Shown: positions 1 to 9,610, numbered from the stretch's first letter. The stretch: 64,000 nucleotides of DNA from Shinella zoogloeoides (GCF_030733845.1 NZ_CP132311.1:186001-250000); one strand, 5' to 3'. The notes: generated by a model from the sequence alone, not told the origin. Numbers and translations are program-made.

Positions 1-1
1 G

Positions 2-472
2 GACATCAAGGCGCTGGTCGAGGCCGGCGCGGCCGCGGTCGGCCACCAGGTCGCCGAATCGGATGGCGTGATCACCATCGGCGACACCCTGCCGACCGTC
101 ATTTCCGACCGGCTGTCGCTGGAGCAGGTGTTCGGCAACCTCTTCGACAATGCGATCAAGTACCAGGCGCCCGACCGGCCGCTGCGGGTTTCCGTCACCG
201 CCCGCAACAGCGGCCGGGCCGGCTTCGTCATCGAATTCACCGACAACGGCCGCGGTATCGCGCCGGAAGACCATGAACGGGTCTTCGAACTCTTCCGCCG
301 CTCGGGAACGCAGGACAAGCCCGGCGAAGGCATCGGTCTGGCGCATGTGCGTTCACTGATGCGCAATCTCGGCGGTGATATCGTCGTCAGATCCGAATTC
401 GGGCAGGGGACGACCTTCGTGCTTCGTCTGCCGCCCGACCTCAGCAAGGTAGTAAGGAGTATGCAGGCATGA
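2..472 (+). CDS. sensor histidine kinase, C-terminal part (5' end outside window)
   Basis: The reading frame is open from the first bases of the window, so only the C-terminal ~156 residues are present. They form a HATPase_c domain: an N-box with EQVFGNLFDNAIKY, a G1 box DNGRGI and a G2 region GIGLAHVRSLM. This is the ATP-binding domain of an ordinary HisKA-type kinase; the sensor and phosphoacceptor parts lie upstream and cannot be judged. The stop overlaps the ATG of the next gene (ATGA-type), so kinase and receiver are translationally coupled. In rhizobia this arrangement often belongs to CHASE/PAS or phytochrome-type kinases, but that is inference. Confidence 0.85.
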   Translation, partial: DIKALVEAGAAAVGHQVAESDGVITIGDTLPTVISDRLSLEQVFGNLFDNAIKYQAPDRPLRVSVTARNSGRAGFVIEFTDNGRGIAPEDHERVFELFRRSGTQDKPGEGIGLAHVRSLMRNLGGDIVVRSEFGQGTTFVLRLPPDLSKVVRSMQA

Positions 473-915
473 ACGGACTGGGCAAGGAAGTCACCATCGT
501 CATGATCGAGGACGACGAGGGCCATGCGCGCCTCATCGAGAAGAACATCCGCCGCGCCGGCGTGCACAACGAGGTCGTGCCCTTCACCAACGGCACCGAC
601 GCGCTCGATTTCGTGCTCGGCAAGGATCGTTCGGGCCTGGCGAGCGCCGGCCGGTTCCTGCTGATCCTGCTCGATCTCAACCTGCCGGACATGTCGGGCA
701 TCGACATCCTGCAGAAGATCAAGTCCAACTCCCACACCAAGCGCCTGCCGGTCGTCATCCTCACGACGACGGACGACGAGCGGGAAATCCAGCGCTGCTA
801 CGATCTCGGCGCCAACGTCTACATCACCAAGCCTGTCGAATATGAAAGCTTCGCCCATGCGATCCGCCAGCTTGGCCTGTTCTTTTCCGTGATCCAGATT
901 CCCGAGACGCAATAA
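469..915 (+). CDS. single-domain response regulator (Rcp1-like)
   Basis: A 148-residue protein made only of a receiver domain. The acidic pair is in [10 protein letters not shown] near residue 15, the phosphoacceptor is Asp69 in [11 protein letters not shown], and the conserved lysine is in ITKPVE. The insertion between strand 2 and the phosphorylation site and the LLDLNLP motif are typical of Rcp1-type regulators, which work with kinases rather than with DNA. It overlaps the upstream kinase by 4 nt and is followed one base later by a receiver-kinase protein, so the three genes form one signalling operon. There is no output domain, so it probably acts in a phosphorelay or as a phosphate sink. 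Confidence 0.9.
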   Translation: MNGLGKEVTIVMIEDDEGHARLIEKNIRRAGVHNEVVPFTNGTDALDFVLGKDRSGLASAGRFLLILLDLNLPDMSGIDILQKIKSNSHTKRLPVVILTTTDDEREIQRCYDLGANVYITKPVEYESFAHAIRQLGLFFSVIQIPETQ

Positions 916-916
916 A

Positions 917-1972
917 ATGAAGGAAGGCCCTGTCCGTATCCTCTATATCGACGACGATCCGATCCTCGCGCGGCTCGCCCAGCGCGCGCTCGGCCGTCTC
1001 GGCTACGAGGTGCTGCATGCCGAGGACGTGGAGCAGGGCCGCGAGCGCATCGCCGAGGGCGGCTTCGATGCCGTCGTGCTCGATCATTTCCTGCAGTCGG
1101 GAACGGGGCTTTCCCTGCTCAGGGAACTCGTCGATGCGCCCGGCGCCGTGCCGGTGGTCTATGTGACGGGCTCGAACGACGCGCAGGTCGCCGTCGAGGC
1201 GCTGAAGGCGGGGGCGGCCGACTATGTCATCAAGTCGGTCGGTGACGATTTCATGCCGCTGCTTGCCAATGCCCTTGGCCAGGCGCTGGAAAATGCCGCG
1301 CTGAAGAGGGCCAAGCTCAGGGCGGAGCTCGAAATCCGGCTCGCCAAGGAGCGTGCGGAAATCCTGCTGGCCGAGGTGAACCACCGCGTCGGCAATTCGC
1401 TGGCGCTCGCCGCCGCGCTCATCCGCCTGCAGATGTCGAGCGCCACCGACGACGCGGTCAAGGAGGCCCTGTCCGAAACGCAGGCGCGCATCACCGCCAT
1501 CGCCGGCATCCACCGCCGGCTCTACACCTCGGAAGACGTGCGCCATGTCGACATGGGCGCCTATCTCTCCACGCTCCTGTCCGAACTCGACACCTCGATG
1601 AAGGGGCACGGCCGCAACGTGCGCCTCAACCGCACGCTGGAGCCGCTGCATGTGCCGACCGACCGGGCCGTCTCGCTCGGCGTCATCGTGACGGAACTCG
1701 TCACCAACGCCTTCAAATACGCCTATGGCGAGGCGGGCGGCGAGGTGCGCGTCAGCTTCACCCGGCTCGACGCGGACAATGCCCTTCTCTTCGTCGAGGA
1801 CGATGGCATCGGCTGGCGGGGCGAAGGCCCCGTGCGCGGCACCGGCCTGGGCTCGAAGATCATCGGCGCCATGGCCTCAAGCCTCGGCACGAAGCTCGAC
1901 TATGCCGCCCGTGCCATCGGCACGCGCGCGGAGCTGCTGGTGCGCATGGCGGAGGCCTCGCGGCCGGCGTGA
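917..1972 (+). CDS. receiver - HisKA_2 histidine kinase fusion
   Basis: 351 residues. An N-terminal receiver domain (about 5-120, acidic cluster YIDDDP, phosphoacceptor Asp56, Lys106) is followed by a helical linker and a HisKA_2-type dimerisation domain with the phosphoacceptor His156 in [14 protein letters not shown] HATPase domain ends the protein (N-box [16 protein letters not shown]1 VEDDGIGW). With the receiver in front of the kinase, its activity is probably controlled by phosphorylation from the kinase encoded upstream. It starts 1 nt after the preceding stop. HisKA_2 kinases are common in the rhizobial general stress pathway, but no PhyR or EcfG gene is visible here. Confidence 0.9.
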   Translation: MKEGPVRILYIDDDPILARLAQRALGRLGYEVLHAEDVEQGRERIAEGGFDAVVLDHFLQSGTGLSLLRELVDAPGAVPVVYVTGSNDAQVAVEALKAGAADYVIKSVGDDFMPLLANALGQALENAALKRAKLRAELEIRLAKERAEILLAEVNHRVGNSLALAAALIRLQMSSATDDAVKEALSETQARITAIAGIHRRLYTSEDVRHVDMGAYLSTLLSELDTSMKGHGRNVRLNRTLEPLHVPTDRAVSLGVIVTELVTNAFKYAYGEAGGEVRVSFTRLDADNALLFVEDDGIGWRGEGPVRGTGLGSKIIGAMASSLGTKLDYAARAIGTRAELLVRMAEASRPA

Positions 1973-1994
1973 CATTTCCTTCGGAACGGCAAAG

Positions 1995-2022
1995 GACCCG
2001 GATGCAGGGACATCCGGGTCTT
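1995..2022. terminator. shared hairpin terminator
   Basis: A perfect 10-bp stem (GACCCGGATG / CATCCGGGTC) with a 6-nt loop sits between the end of the receiver-kinase gene and the convergent small secreted protein gene. There is only a short TT after the stem, but the symmetry suits a bidirectional terminator. Confidence 0.6.
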
Positions 2023-2044
2023 CGGGGAGGTCAGTCGGGGTGGC

Positions 2045-2221
2045 TTACTTGCAGACCTTGATCTTCTTGATCACGACATTGCCGTAGTAGTCGTAGGACT
2101 TCACCTTCTTGATGAAGCAGTGCGGCTTGTAGCCGTAGCTGTAGTAGCCGGCCTGCGAGGGGGCGGCGAAGGAAATGGCGGCGACGGCGGCGATGGCGGC
2201 GGAAATGATGAACTTGCGCAT
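2045..2221 (-). CDS. small secreted Tyr/Lys-rich protein
   Basis: A 58-codon gene below common ORF length cut-offs. It begins MRKFIISAAIAAVAAISFAA, a classic signal peptide, with likely cleavage after APSQA. The mature peptide is about 34 residues and is rich in Tyr (GYYSYGYK, YDYYG) and Lys. It has two cysteines, one in the middle (PHCFIKK) and one next to the C-terminus (VCK), which could form a disulfide in the periplasm. An AGGAGAG Shine-Dalgarno lies just upstream. I do not recognise a named family. Signal peptide, SD, terminator and a structured leader together make it a real gene. Confidence 0.75.
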   Translation of the reverse strand: MRKFIISAAIAAVAAISFAAPSQAGYYSYGYKPHCFIKKVKSYDYYGNVVIKKIKVCK

Positions 2222-2230
2222 GGGTCTCTC

Positions 2231-2273
2231 CTGATCACTTGGTGGGGACGAGCCTCTCTCGTCCGGTGATCAG
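2231..2273 (-). promoter_or_regulatory. 5' leader hairpin next to the SD of the small secreted protein
   Basis: An outer inverted repeat of 8 bp (CTGATCAC / GTGATCAG) encloses an inner one of 7 bp (GGACGAG / CTCGTCC) around a 5-nt loop. On the minus strand this folds directly upstream of the AGGAGAG Shine-Dalgarno at about 2225-2232, and the outer stem reaches the SD itself. It could control ribosome access; it could also be an operator. Confidence 0.5.
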
Positions 2274-2368
2274 AAAGTCTCACATTGCCCCGTCCACCGC
2301 TGTTCCCGGGGAAACAGGGGCCGGCGTTGACGATCGGCGCGGGTGACCTAGCTAGAGGCTTTCACATT

Positions 2369-2812
2369 ATGGGAGCCTCAGACATGGAAACGCAGGAACT
2401 CCATCGCGGCCGTCTCATCGACCATATCCAGCTCGTCGTGCGCGATCTTTCGGCAAGCCGCCGGTTCTACGAGGCGATCTTCGACGCGCTGAAGATCCCC
2501 ATCGGCGGCACCGGGGAGAATTATTTCTGGGTGGACGAATTGTTCGTCTCGAGCATCGACAGCGAGGCGGCCCTGGGCAAGCTGACCGGGCGGCATCACC
2601 TCGCCTTCCAGGCGGCCGACCATGGCATGGTCGAGGCGTTTCACGCGGCGGGACTTGCCGCCGGCGGCAAGGACAATGGCGGGCCGGGCGAACGACCCTA
2701 TCATCCCGGCTATTTCGCGGCCTTCCTGCTCGATCCCGACGGCAACAATATCGAGGCGGTCCATCACGGTGCGGCTGAGCGCAGCGCGCCGTCGGTGAAG
2801 ATCACCTTCTAG
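2369..2812 (+). CDS. VOC (glyoxalase/bleomycin resistance) family protein
   Basis: 147 residues from the chosen ATG. ATG 2384 is almost as good; both have weak purine-rich upstream sequence, and the family N-terminus (IDHIQLVVRDLSASRRFYE) fits either. The vicinal oxygen chelate fold is shown by the opening His in DHIQLVV, the HHLAFQA strand and the ending FLLDPDGNNIEAVHH, with metal-ligand positions His and Glu. Substrate is unknown. The TAG stop lies inside the left end of a RIME-like repeat, so the natural C-terminus may have been altered by that insertion. Confidence 0.85.
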   Translation: MGASDMETQELHRGRLIDHIQLVVRDLSASRRFYEAIFDALKIPIGGTGENYFWVDELFVSSIDSEAALGKLTGRHHLAFQAADHGMVEAFHAAGLAAGGKDNGGPGERPYHPGYFAAFLLDPDGNNIEAVHHGAAERSAPSVKITF

Positions 2813-2913
2813 AGTTTGTCAGGGAAAAGTGGGAACCGGTTTTCCCGAAAAGACAAACGAAAACAAAAGAATTTAGAGCGTGTCTGGTTCAATCTGAACC
2901 TGATACGCTCTAG
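2808..2913. repeat. RIME-like rhizobial intergenic repeat, copy 1
   Basis: A 106-bp element that recurs at 32813-32918 with about four differences. It holds two imperfect palindromes: one around GGGAACCGGTTTTCCC and one of about 15-bp arms closing on AATCT (GAGCGTGTCTGGTTC ... GAACCTGATACGCTC). Layout and size match what I know of RIME1 elements of Rhizobium. It sits exactly between convergent genes, and its two ends carry both of their TAG stops. Confidence 0.8.
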
Positions 2914-3344
2914 GCGTCGTCCAGCGGAACGATTCTCAGCGGATCGCCGCCATCGATGAAAAGCAGGCCGCCGGGCACGAGCGCGCCGGCGATGCAGGCG
3001 CGCGCCTTGCGCCCGGCCTCGGGGTGGCGGCCATCGAGCGCGCCGACGCGGATGGCGACGGCAAGGTCATAAGGTGCCTCGCCGGGCTCGAGCGTGAAAT
3101 CCTCGGCTGCGGTGCAGCGGAAGGCGAGGCGGCCGGCGGCGATTTCGGCGGCGGATCCGGCAATGGCCTGCCGGATCGCGGTGTCGGACCGGTCGATGGC
3201 CAGCACATGGCCGTCACCGATGCGGCGGGCGATCTCGCGGGCCATGGCGCCTGGGCCGCAGCCGATTTCGAGGATGCGCTGCCCCGGCTTGAGGGGCAGC
3301 GCCTCGACGATCTCGAGCAGCCGGGGCGAGAGGTCGCGCGCCAT
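2910..3344 (-). CDS. class I SAM-dependent methyltransferase
   Basis: 144 residues starting at MARDLSPRLLEIVEAL. The SAM-binding motif I is ILEIGCGPGAMAREIA, followed by an acidic residue at the end of strand 2 (LAIDRSD). The C-terminal strand GGLLFIDGG is typical of Methyltransf_25/11 proteins, but this one is short for the class. The substrate is unknown. It starts 17 nt after the stop of the hydratase/dehydrogenase gene and may be the last gene of the beta-oxidation operon. Longer in-frame extension upstream is only the shadow of that gene. The TAG stop comes from the end of the RIME-like repeat, so the protein may have been shortened or lengthened by it. Confidence 0.8.
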   Translation of the reverse strand: MARDLSPRLLEIVEALPLKPGQRILEIGCGPGAMAREIARRIGDGHVLAIDRSDTAIRQAIAGSAAEIAAGRLAFRCTAAEDFTLEPGEAPYDLAVAIRVGALDGRHPEAGRKARACIAGALVPGGLLFIDGGDPLRIVPLDDA

Positions 3345-3361
3345 GGCGACAGGAAGGCGGC

Positions 3362-5572
3362 TCAGGCCGCCTTCTTCGCCTCCGGCGCGAAGCGGCCGTA
3401 GAAGGTCTCGCCCTTGGCGGCCATGTCCTTCAAGAGCGGCGTCGGCTGGAAGTGGCTGCCATATTTGGCGGCGAGCTTTTCGCAGAGCGCGACGAAATTC
3501 TTCACGCCCATGCCGTCGATGTAGGACAGCGTGCCGCCGGTATAGGGCGCGAAACCGAAGCCGAGGATGGAGCCGACATCGGCCTCGCGCGGATCGGTGA
3601 CGATGCCTTCTTCCATGGTGCGGGCCGCTTCCAGCGCGATGGTGACGAGCAGGCGCTCCTTGATCACCTTGATGTCGACATCGTCGGGCTTCTGCTGCGG
3701 ATAGAGGTCCTTCAGGCCCGGCCACAGCTTCTTCTTGGCCGGCTTCGGCGGGTAGTCGTAGAAGCCCTTGCCAGCCTTGCGGCCGAGGCGGCCTTCGCCT
3801 TCCACCAGCTTCGTGACCAGTTCCATGTGGCGCGGGTCGACGGACTGGGGCCCTAGATCCGCGATGGAGGCCTTGAAGATCTTGTAGGAAAGATCGACGG
3901 CGACCTCGTCGTTGAGCGAGAGCGGCCCGACCGGCATGCCGGCCATCTTGGCGGCATTCTCGATCATCGCCGCCGGCACGCCTTCGATCAGCATGTCATA
4001 GGCTTCGGCCATGTAGCGGAAGACGCAGCGGTTGACGTAGAAGCCGCGCGTGTCGTTGACGACGATCGGCGTCTTCTTGATGGCCGCGACATAGTCGAGC
4101 GCGGTGGCGAGCGCCTTGTCGCCCGTTTCCTTGCCGAGGATGACTTCCACCAGCATCATCTTGTCGACCGGCGAGAAGAAGTGGATGCCGATGAACTGGT
4201 TCGGGCGCTTGGAGTTCTTCGCAAGGCCGGTGATCGGGAGGGTCGAGGTGTTGGAGGCGAAGATCGCGTCCTCGCGCAGCACGGCCTCGATCTTCTCCGT
4301 GACTTCCTTCTTGACGTTGCGGTCCTCGAAGACGGCCTCGATGACGAGGTCGGCATCGGCGAGCGCGGCGTAGTCGGGCGTCGGGGTGATGAGGGAAAGC
4401 AGCTTTTCGCCGTCCTCCTTTGCCATGCGGCCCTTGCCGATGGCGCCGGTGACGAGACCCTCGGAGTGCGCCTTGCCCTTGTCGGCAGCCTCCTGGTCGC
4501 GGTCGATGAGGACGACCGGAATGCCGGCGGCGGCGGTGACATAGGCGATGGAGGCGCCCATGAAGCCGGCGCCGACGACGGCGACCTTCCTGATCTTCGA
4601 CTTCGGCACGCCGGCCGGGCGGCGCGCACCCTTGCCGAGTTCCTGCATGGAGATGAACAGCGACCGGATCATCGAGAAGGCTTCGGTCGTCTGGAGGATG
4701 TGCGTGAAGTAGCGCTGCTCGATCTTCAGGCCCGTCTCGAAGGGCACCTGCAGGCCTTCATAGACGCATTTGAGGATGGCGAGCGCGCCCGGATAGTTGC
4801 CGGCGGTCTCGCGGCGCAGGATCGCCGGTGCGGCGGGCCATAGCTGGGCGGAGGCGGGCGTCCAGATGCCGCCGCCGGGGGCCTTGAAGCCCTTCTCGTC
4901 CCACGGCTGGACGGGCTTGAGGCCGTCCTTGATCATCTGCTTGGCGGCCGGGACCAGCTGGTCGGGCTCGACGACCTGATGGACGAGGTTCATCGCCTTG
5001 GCGCGCGCGGCCGTCAGCGAGGAGCCGGTGGTCATCATCTGGAGGGCGTCCTGCGCATTGGCAAGGCGCGGCACGCGCTGGGTGCCGCCGGCGCCGGGGA
5101 AGATGCCGACCTTGACTTCAGGCAGCGCGATCTTGACCGACTTGGCATTCGAGGCGACGCGGCCGTGGCAGGCAAGCGACATCTCGAAGGCGCCGCCCAT
5201 GCAGGTGCCGTTGATGGCGGAAACCCACGGCTTGCCGCAGGTCTCCAGCTTGCGGAACAGCCAGGTCATGCGGCCGGTGGCTTCGAAGAGTTTTTGCACG
5301 GCGGTGGCCGGGTCGGTCGCCTGCGCGTCCTTCAGGAGATCGAAGCTCGCCTTGATCATGGAAAGATCGGCGCCGCCCGAGAAGGAGGACTTGCCGGAGG
5401 TGATGACAACGCCCTTGACGGCGGCGTCGGCGACGACCTGGTCGATGATCTTGTCGAGTTCGTCCATCACCTCGACGGTGAAGACATTCATCGACTTTTC
5501 AGGCATGTCCCAGGTGACCAGCGCAATGCCGTCGGCGTCGGTCTCGATGGTGAAGTTCTTGTATGCGCTCAT
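3362..5572 (-). CDS. bifunctional enoyl-CoA hydratase / 3-hydroxyacyl-CoA dehydrogenase
   Basis: 736 residues, the usual length of FadB/FadJ-type alpha subunits. The crotonase domain (about 1-190) shows the oxyanion-hole stretch SSFSGGADLSMI, NGTCMGGAFE and the catalytic region PEVKVGIFPGAGGTQ. A Rossmann domain starts near residue 340 (VAVVGAGFMGASIA), with the dehydrogenase His in GIHFFSPVDKM and two C-terminal helical domains. It hydrates trans-2-enoyl-CoA and oxidises the 3-hydroxy product with NAD+. The start MSAYKNF has a strong GAGGGGGAG SD; the longer frame upstream lacks support. It is the third gene after the dehydrogenase and thiolase, so the operon encodes a full fatty-acid spiral apart from the acyl-CoA ligase. 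Confidence 0.95.
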   Translation of the reverse strand: MSAYKNFTIETDADGIALVTWDMPEKSMNVFTVEVMDELDKIIDQVVADAAVKGVVITSGKSSFSGGADLSMIKASFDLLKDAQATDPATAVQKLFEATGRMTWLFRKLETCGKPWVSAINGTCMGGAFEMSLACHGRVASNAKSVKIALPEVKVGIFPGAGGTQRVPRLANAQDALQMMTTGSSLTAARAKAMNLVHQVVEPDQLVPAAKQMIKDGLKPVQPWDEKGFKAPGGGIWTPASAQLWPAAPAILRRETAGNYPGALAILKCVYEGLQVPFETGLKIEQRYFTHILQTTEAFSMIRSLFISMQELGKGARRPAGVPKSKIRKVAVVGAGFMGASIAYVTAAAGIPVVLIDRDQEAADKGKAHSEGLVTGAIGKGRMAKEDGEKLLSLITPTPDYAALADADLVIEAVFEDRNVKKEVTEKIEAVLREDAIFASNTSTLPITGLAKNSKRPNQFIGIHFFSPVDKMMLVEVILGKETGDKALATALDYVAAIKKTPIVVNDTRGFYVNRCVFRYMAEAYDMLIEGVPAAMIENAAKMAGMPVGPLSLNDEVAVDLSYKIFKASIADLGPQSVDPRHMELVTKLVEGEGRLGRKAGKGFYDYPPKPAKKKLWPGLKDLYPQQKPDDVDIKVIKERLLVTIALEAARTMEEGIVTDPREADVGSILGFGFAPYTGGTLSYIDGMGVKNFVALCEKLAAKYGSHFQPTPLLKDMAAKGETFYGRFAPEAKKAA

Positions 5573-5585
5573 GGTTTTCTCCCCC

Positions 5586-5984
5586 TCAGTAGAGAATGGG
5601 TTCGATCTGCAGCGAGACCTTGCCTCGGCCGCTATATCCCTGTTTCGTCGTGTTGGTGGCAATGAGGCGACCATCGCGCTCGAGGCGAATGGTGAAGCCC
5701 GGGTCGATCGCCTTGCGCAGCGCCGAACGCTTCACCCGCATCGAAAAGCGGATGGAATGCCGGTTGCCCTTGCTGACGACCGTGGTTTCGGCGATGCGCT
5801 CGGCGGCGACATCCATGATGCCCTGTTCCTCCAGCCGGATCATCAGCCGGCCGACAGGCACGGGGCCGCTCGCCACATTGGTGACGGTGCCCGACAGCAC
5901 GATGCTGTCGCCCGCCTCGGCGGACGAGGCGACAAGGCCGGTCCCGACGAAGGCGAGGAAGCTGCGGCGTGTCGGGTTGGTCAT
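5586..5984 (-). CDS. Tat-exported YbaY/YscW-like protein
   Basis: 132 residues. The N-terminus MTNPTRRSFLAFVGTGLVAS is a twin-arginine signal with cleavage likely after SSAEA. The mature part of about 110 residues looks all-beta: SGTVTNVASGPVPVGRLMIRL, an IAETTV strand, then FTIRLERDGRLIATN. That pattern resembles the YbaY/YscW-type lipoprotein domain, although there is no lipobox cysteine. The match is from memory and moderate. The gene lies 2 nt from the thiolase stop and 13 nt from the hydratase start, so it is co-transcribed with beta-oxidation enzymes although its product leaves the cytoplasm. Confidence 0.65.
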   Translation of the reverse strand: MTNPTRRSFLAFVGTGLVASSAEAGDSIVLSGTVTNVASGPVPVGRLMIRLEEQGIMDVAAERIAETTVVSKGNRHSIRFSMRVKRSALRKAIDPGFTIRLERDGRLIATNTTKQGYSGRGKVSLQIEPILY

Positions 5985-5986
5985 GG

Positions 5987-7195
<1,209 letters not shown>

Positions 7196-7258
7196 TGTTT
7201 TCTCTCCCTGGCGGCGCGTTTGCGCCCTAGAATTTTTGGCTCGCGGCCTGCGACTGTA

Positions 7259-7287
7259 GCCCCTCGCCCCGCTTGCGGGGAGAGAGG
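7259..7287. repeat. small GC palindrome in the thiolase / acyl-CoA dehydrogenase gap
   Basis: The sequence around CCCCGCTTGCGGGG with flanking CCCTC and GAGAGG forms a short hairpin between two operon genes. The wording resembles dispersed palindromic units common in rhizobial intergenic regions; a related one is at 39225-39275. It may act as an RNA processing or attenuation hairpin. Confidence 0.45.
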
Positions 7288-7300
7288 ATGAGGCGAAGCG

Positions 7301-9097
7301 TCAGAATGCCTCTGCGGCGAGTTCCATCATCGTGTCCGCGCCGGCCTCGATGCGGGTCTTGCGCAGGGCCGTTTCCGGCATCAGTCGTTCCATGAAGAAC
7401 TTCGCCGTCACCAGCTTGTTCTTCAGGAAGTCTTCCCGCTCGTCCGCGCCGTTTGCAAGGCCTTCCTCGGCGGCTTTCGCGATCTTCGCCCACATGTAGC
7501 CGACGACGACGAGGCCGAAGAGGTGCATGTAGTCGGTCGAGCCGGCGCCGGCATTGTCGGGCTTGGCCATGGCATTCTGCATGAACCACATGGTTCCGGC
7601 CTGCAGGTCGTTCAAGCCCTTCTTGAGGCCCTTGGTGAAGGGGGCGAGCTTTTCGTCGGCGCGGTTCTCCTCGCAGAAATCGCCGATTTCCTTGAAGAGG
7701 GCCATGACGGCGCGCCCGCCGTTCATGCCGAGCTTGCGGCCGACGAGGTCGAGCGCCTGGATGCCGTTGGCGCCTTCGTAGATCATGGCGATGCGCGCGT
7801 CGCGCACATACTGGCTCATGCCGTGCTCTTCGATATAGCCGTGGCCGCCGAAGACCTGCTGGGCCATGACGGCATGGTCGAAGCCCTTGTCGGTCAAGAC
7901 GCCCTTGAGGATCGGCGTCATCAGGCCGAGGATGTCGTCGGCGGACTGGCGTTCGGCCGCATCGGCCGAGCGGTGGGCGATATCGGATTTCAGCGCGGTC
8001 CAGAGCGTGAAGGCGCGGCCGCCCTCCGTCCAGGCCTTGATGGTCATCAGCGTGCGGCGGATGTCCGGGTGGACGATCAGCGGGTCGGCCTTGCCATCCG
8101 GGTTCTTGACGCCGGAGAGCGAGCGGCCCTGCAGGCGCTCGCGGGCATAGTTGGCGGCGTTCTGGTAGGCGATCTCGGCGATGGAGAGGCCTTGCAGGCC
8201 GACGCCGAGGCGCGCCTCGTTCATCATCACGAACATGGCGTTGAGGCCCTTGTTCTCCGCGCCGATGAGGAAGCCGGTCGCCTCGTCGTAGTTCATGACG
8301 CAGGTGGCGTTGCCGTGGATGCCCATCTTGTGCTCGATGGCGCCGCAGGAGACGCCGTTCTTCTCGCCCGGGGTGCCGTCGTCCTTGAGCATGAACTTCG
8401 GCACGATGAAGAGCGAGATGCCCTTGGTGCCCTCGGGCGCGCCCTCGATGCGGGCGAGCACCAGATGCACGATGTTCTCAGACATGTCGTGGTCGCCGGC
8501 GGAAATGAAGATCTTCTGGCCGGAAATCTTGTAGGAACCGTCGGCCTGCGGCACGGCCTTGGTGCGCAGGAGGCCGAGGTCGGTGCCGCAATGGGGCTCC
8601 GTCAAGTTCATCGTGCCGGTCCAGGTGCCATCCACCATCTTCGGCAGGTAGGCGGCCTTCTGTTCGTCGGAGCCGTGCACCAGGATCGCGGCGATCGCGC
8701 CCTGCGTCAGGCCGGGATACATGATCAGCGCCATGTTGGCGGACGACATGTATTCGCCGACGGCGGTGTGCAGCACGTAGGGAAGGCCCTGGCCGCCGAA
8801 TTCTTCCGGCACGGCAAGGCCGATCCAACCGCCCTGGCGATAGAGGTCATAGGCCTGCTTGAAACCCTTCGGCGTCGTCACGGCCGCGTCGTCGCTGCGC
8901 TTGCAGCCTTCCTGGTCGCCCGAGAGGTTGACCGGGAACAGCACCTCCTCGGCAAGCCTTGCGGCCTCGCCGGCAATGGCTTCGACCATGTCTCCAGTCG
9001 CATCGGCAAAACCGGGCAGGTTGTTGTAGCGCTCGAGCGACAGGACGTCGTTCAGGATGAAAAGCGTGTCATTCACGGGGGCCTTGTAGATCGGCAT
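7301..9097 (-). CDS. acyl-CoA dehydrogenase (long, about 600 aa type)
   Basis: 598 residues with an N-terminal helical extension ([19 protein letters not shown]). The acyl-CoA dehydrogenase core follows ([20 protein letters not shown] for FAD/substrate binding, RMNEA-type stretch [10 protein letters not shown]), and the catalytic Glu is in [19 protein letters not shown]. The extra C-terminal helical domain is typical of the long subgroup that includes DmdC-type enzymes and many rhizobial FadE-like proteins. It oxidises acyl-CoA to enoyl-CoA, passing electrons to ETF. It is the first gene of the beta-oxidation operon and has a palindromic operator 65 nt upstream of its ATG. Confidence 0.92.
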   Translation of the reverse strand: MPIYKAPVNDTLFILNDVLSLERYNNLPGFADATGDMVEAIAGEAARLAEEVLFPVNLSGDQEGCKRSDDAAVTTPKGFKQAYDLYRQGGWIGLAVPEEFGGQGLPYVLHTAVGEYMSSANMALIMYPGLTQGAIAAILVHGSDEQKAAYLPKMVDGTWTGTMNLTEPHCGTDLGLLRTKAVPQADGSYKISGQKIFISAGDHDMSENIVHLVLARIEGAPEGTKGISLFIVPKFMLKDDGTPGEKNGVSCGAIEHKMGIHGNATCVMNYDEATGFLIGAENKGLNAMFVMMNEARLGVGLQGLSIAEIAYQNAANYARERLQGRSLSGVKNPDGKADPLIVHPDIRRTLMTIKAWTEGGRAFTLWTALKSDIAHRSADAAERQSADDILGLMTPILKGVLTDKGFDHAVMAQQVFGGHGYIEEHGMSQYVRDARIAMIYEGANGIQALDLVGRKLGMNGGRAVMALFKEIGDFCEENRADEKLAPFTKGLKKGLNDLQAGTMWFMQNAMAKPDNAGAGSTDYMHLFGLVVVGYMWAKIAKAAEEGLANGADEREDFLKNKLVTAKFFMERLMPETALRKTRIEAGADTMMELAAEAF

Positions 9098-9610
9098 TTC
9101 TCGCGTTCCTCACCTATGCCACGGACAGGAGTCCGGTCCTTGGGGAGGGAGTGTATAAAACTTTGACGTTTGCGTAAACGTCAAAACGTGAGAAGCGACG
9201 AAATTTTCATCAGAGAGGCGAGGAAGGCGGCGACCCAGAACGCTGGGAGGCGCCTTCTTGTTCTTCAGGCAAGCCGACCGGGCCCGTATCCAACTGTCCC
9301 GCAATCATCCGCTTTCTTCCTTCAATCCAGTCTATGAGCAAATCGTTAAAAAAATTCGGGCCAGGTTAACTGCTTGTTTACCACGTTCCATGAATTGTGG
9401 CGCTTGAGGGCGTGGGATCGGGAATCATTTCGGCTTCCCTCTGTGACGCCGGGACGGACAGCCCGGATGGGACAGGGACGATACGGATTCCCCCGCATGC
9501 AGCGATGACGGCGAGAGAGGTTTCGCCGGATGCAACAGGGCGCAGCCGGGCGGCAGCGCCGTCAAGGGTATCTCCCGGCAGGCCGTGAGGCCGCCAAAGC
9601 GAGGCGAAAG
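9098..9610. other. divergent regulatory region between fad operon and podJ
   Basis: 513 bp with no convincing gene; short frames here lack an SD and family-like sequence. It holds the operator at 9162-9185. Towards podJ there is a CtrA-like box TTAA-N7-TTTA at 9366-9380 (one mismatch from TTAA-N7-TTAA) and two GANTC methylation sites at 9422-9426 and 9486-9490. Podj genes in relatives are cell-cycle controlled, so these are plausible inputs. No promoter could be defined with confidence. Confidence 0.5.
9162..9185. promoter_or_regulatory. palindromic operator upstream of the beta-oxidation operon
   Basis: Two perfect 10-bp arms (TTTGACGTTT / AAACGTCAAA) flank GCGT. The centre is 76 bp upstream of the acyl-CoA dehydrogenase ATG. 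Such TTGACGTTnACGTnAACGTCAA-like palindromes are, as I recall, bound by LiuR-type MerR or TetR regulators of acyl-CoA catabolism. No such regulator gene is adjacent. Confidence 0.65.

Noticed and set aside
9110..9304. 64-codon frame on the minus strand in the fad/podJ gap
   Set aside because: It spans the operator, lacks an SD and has no family-like sequence.
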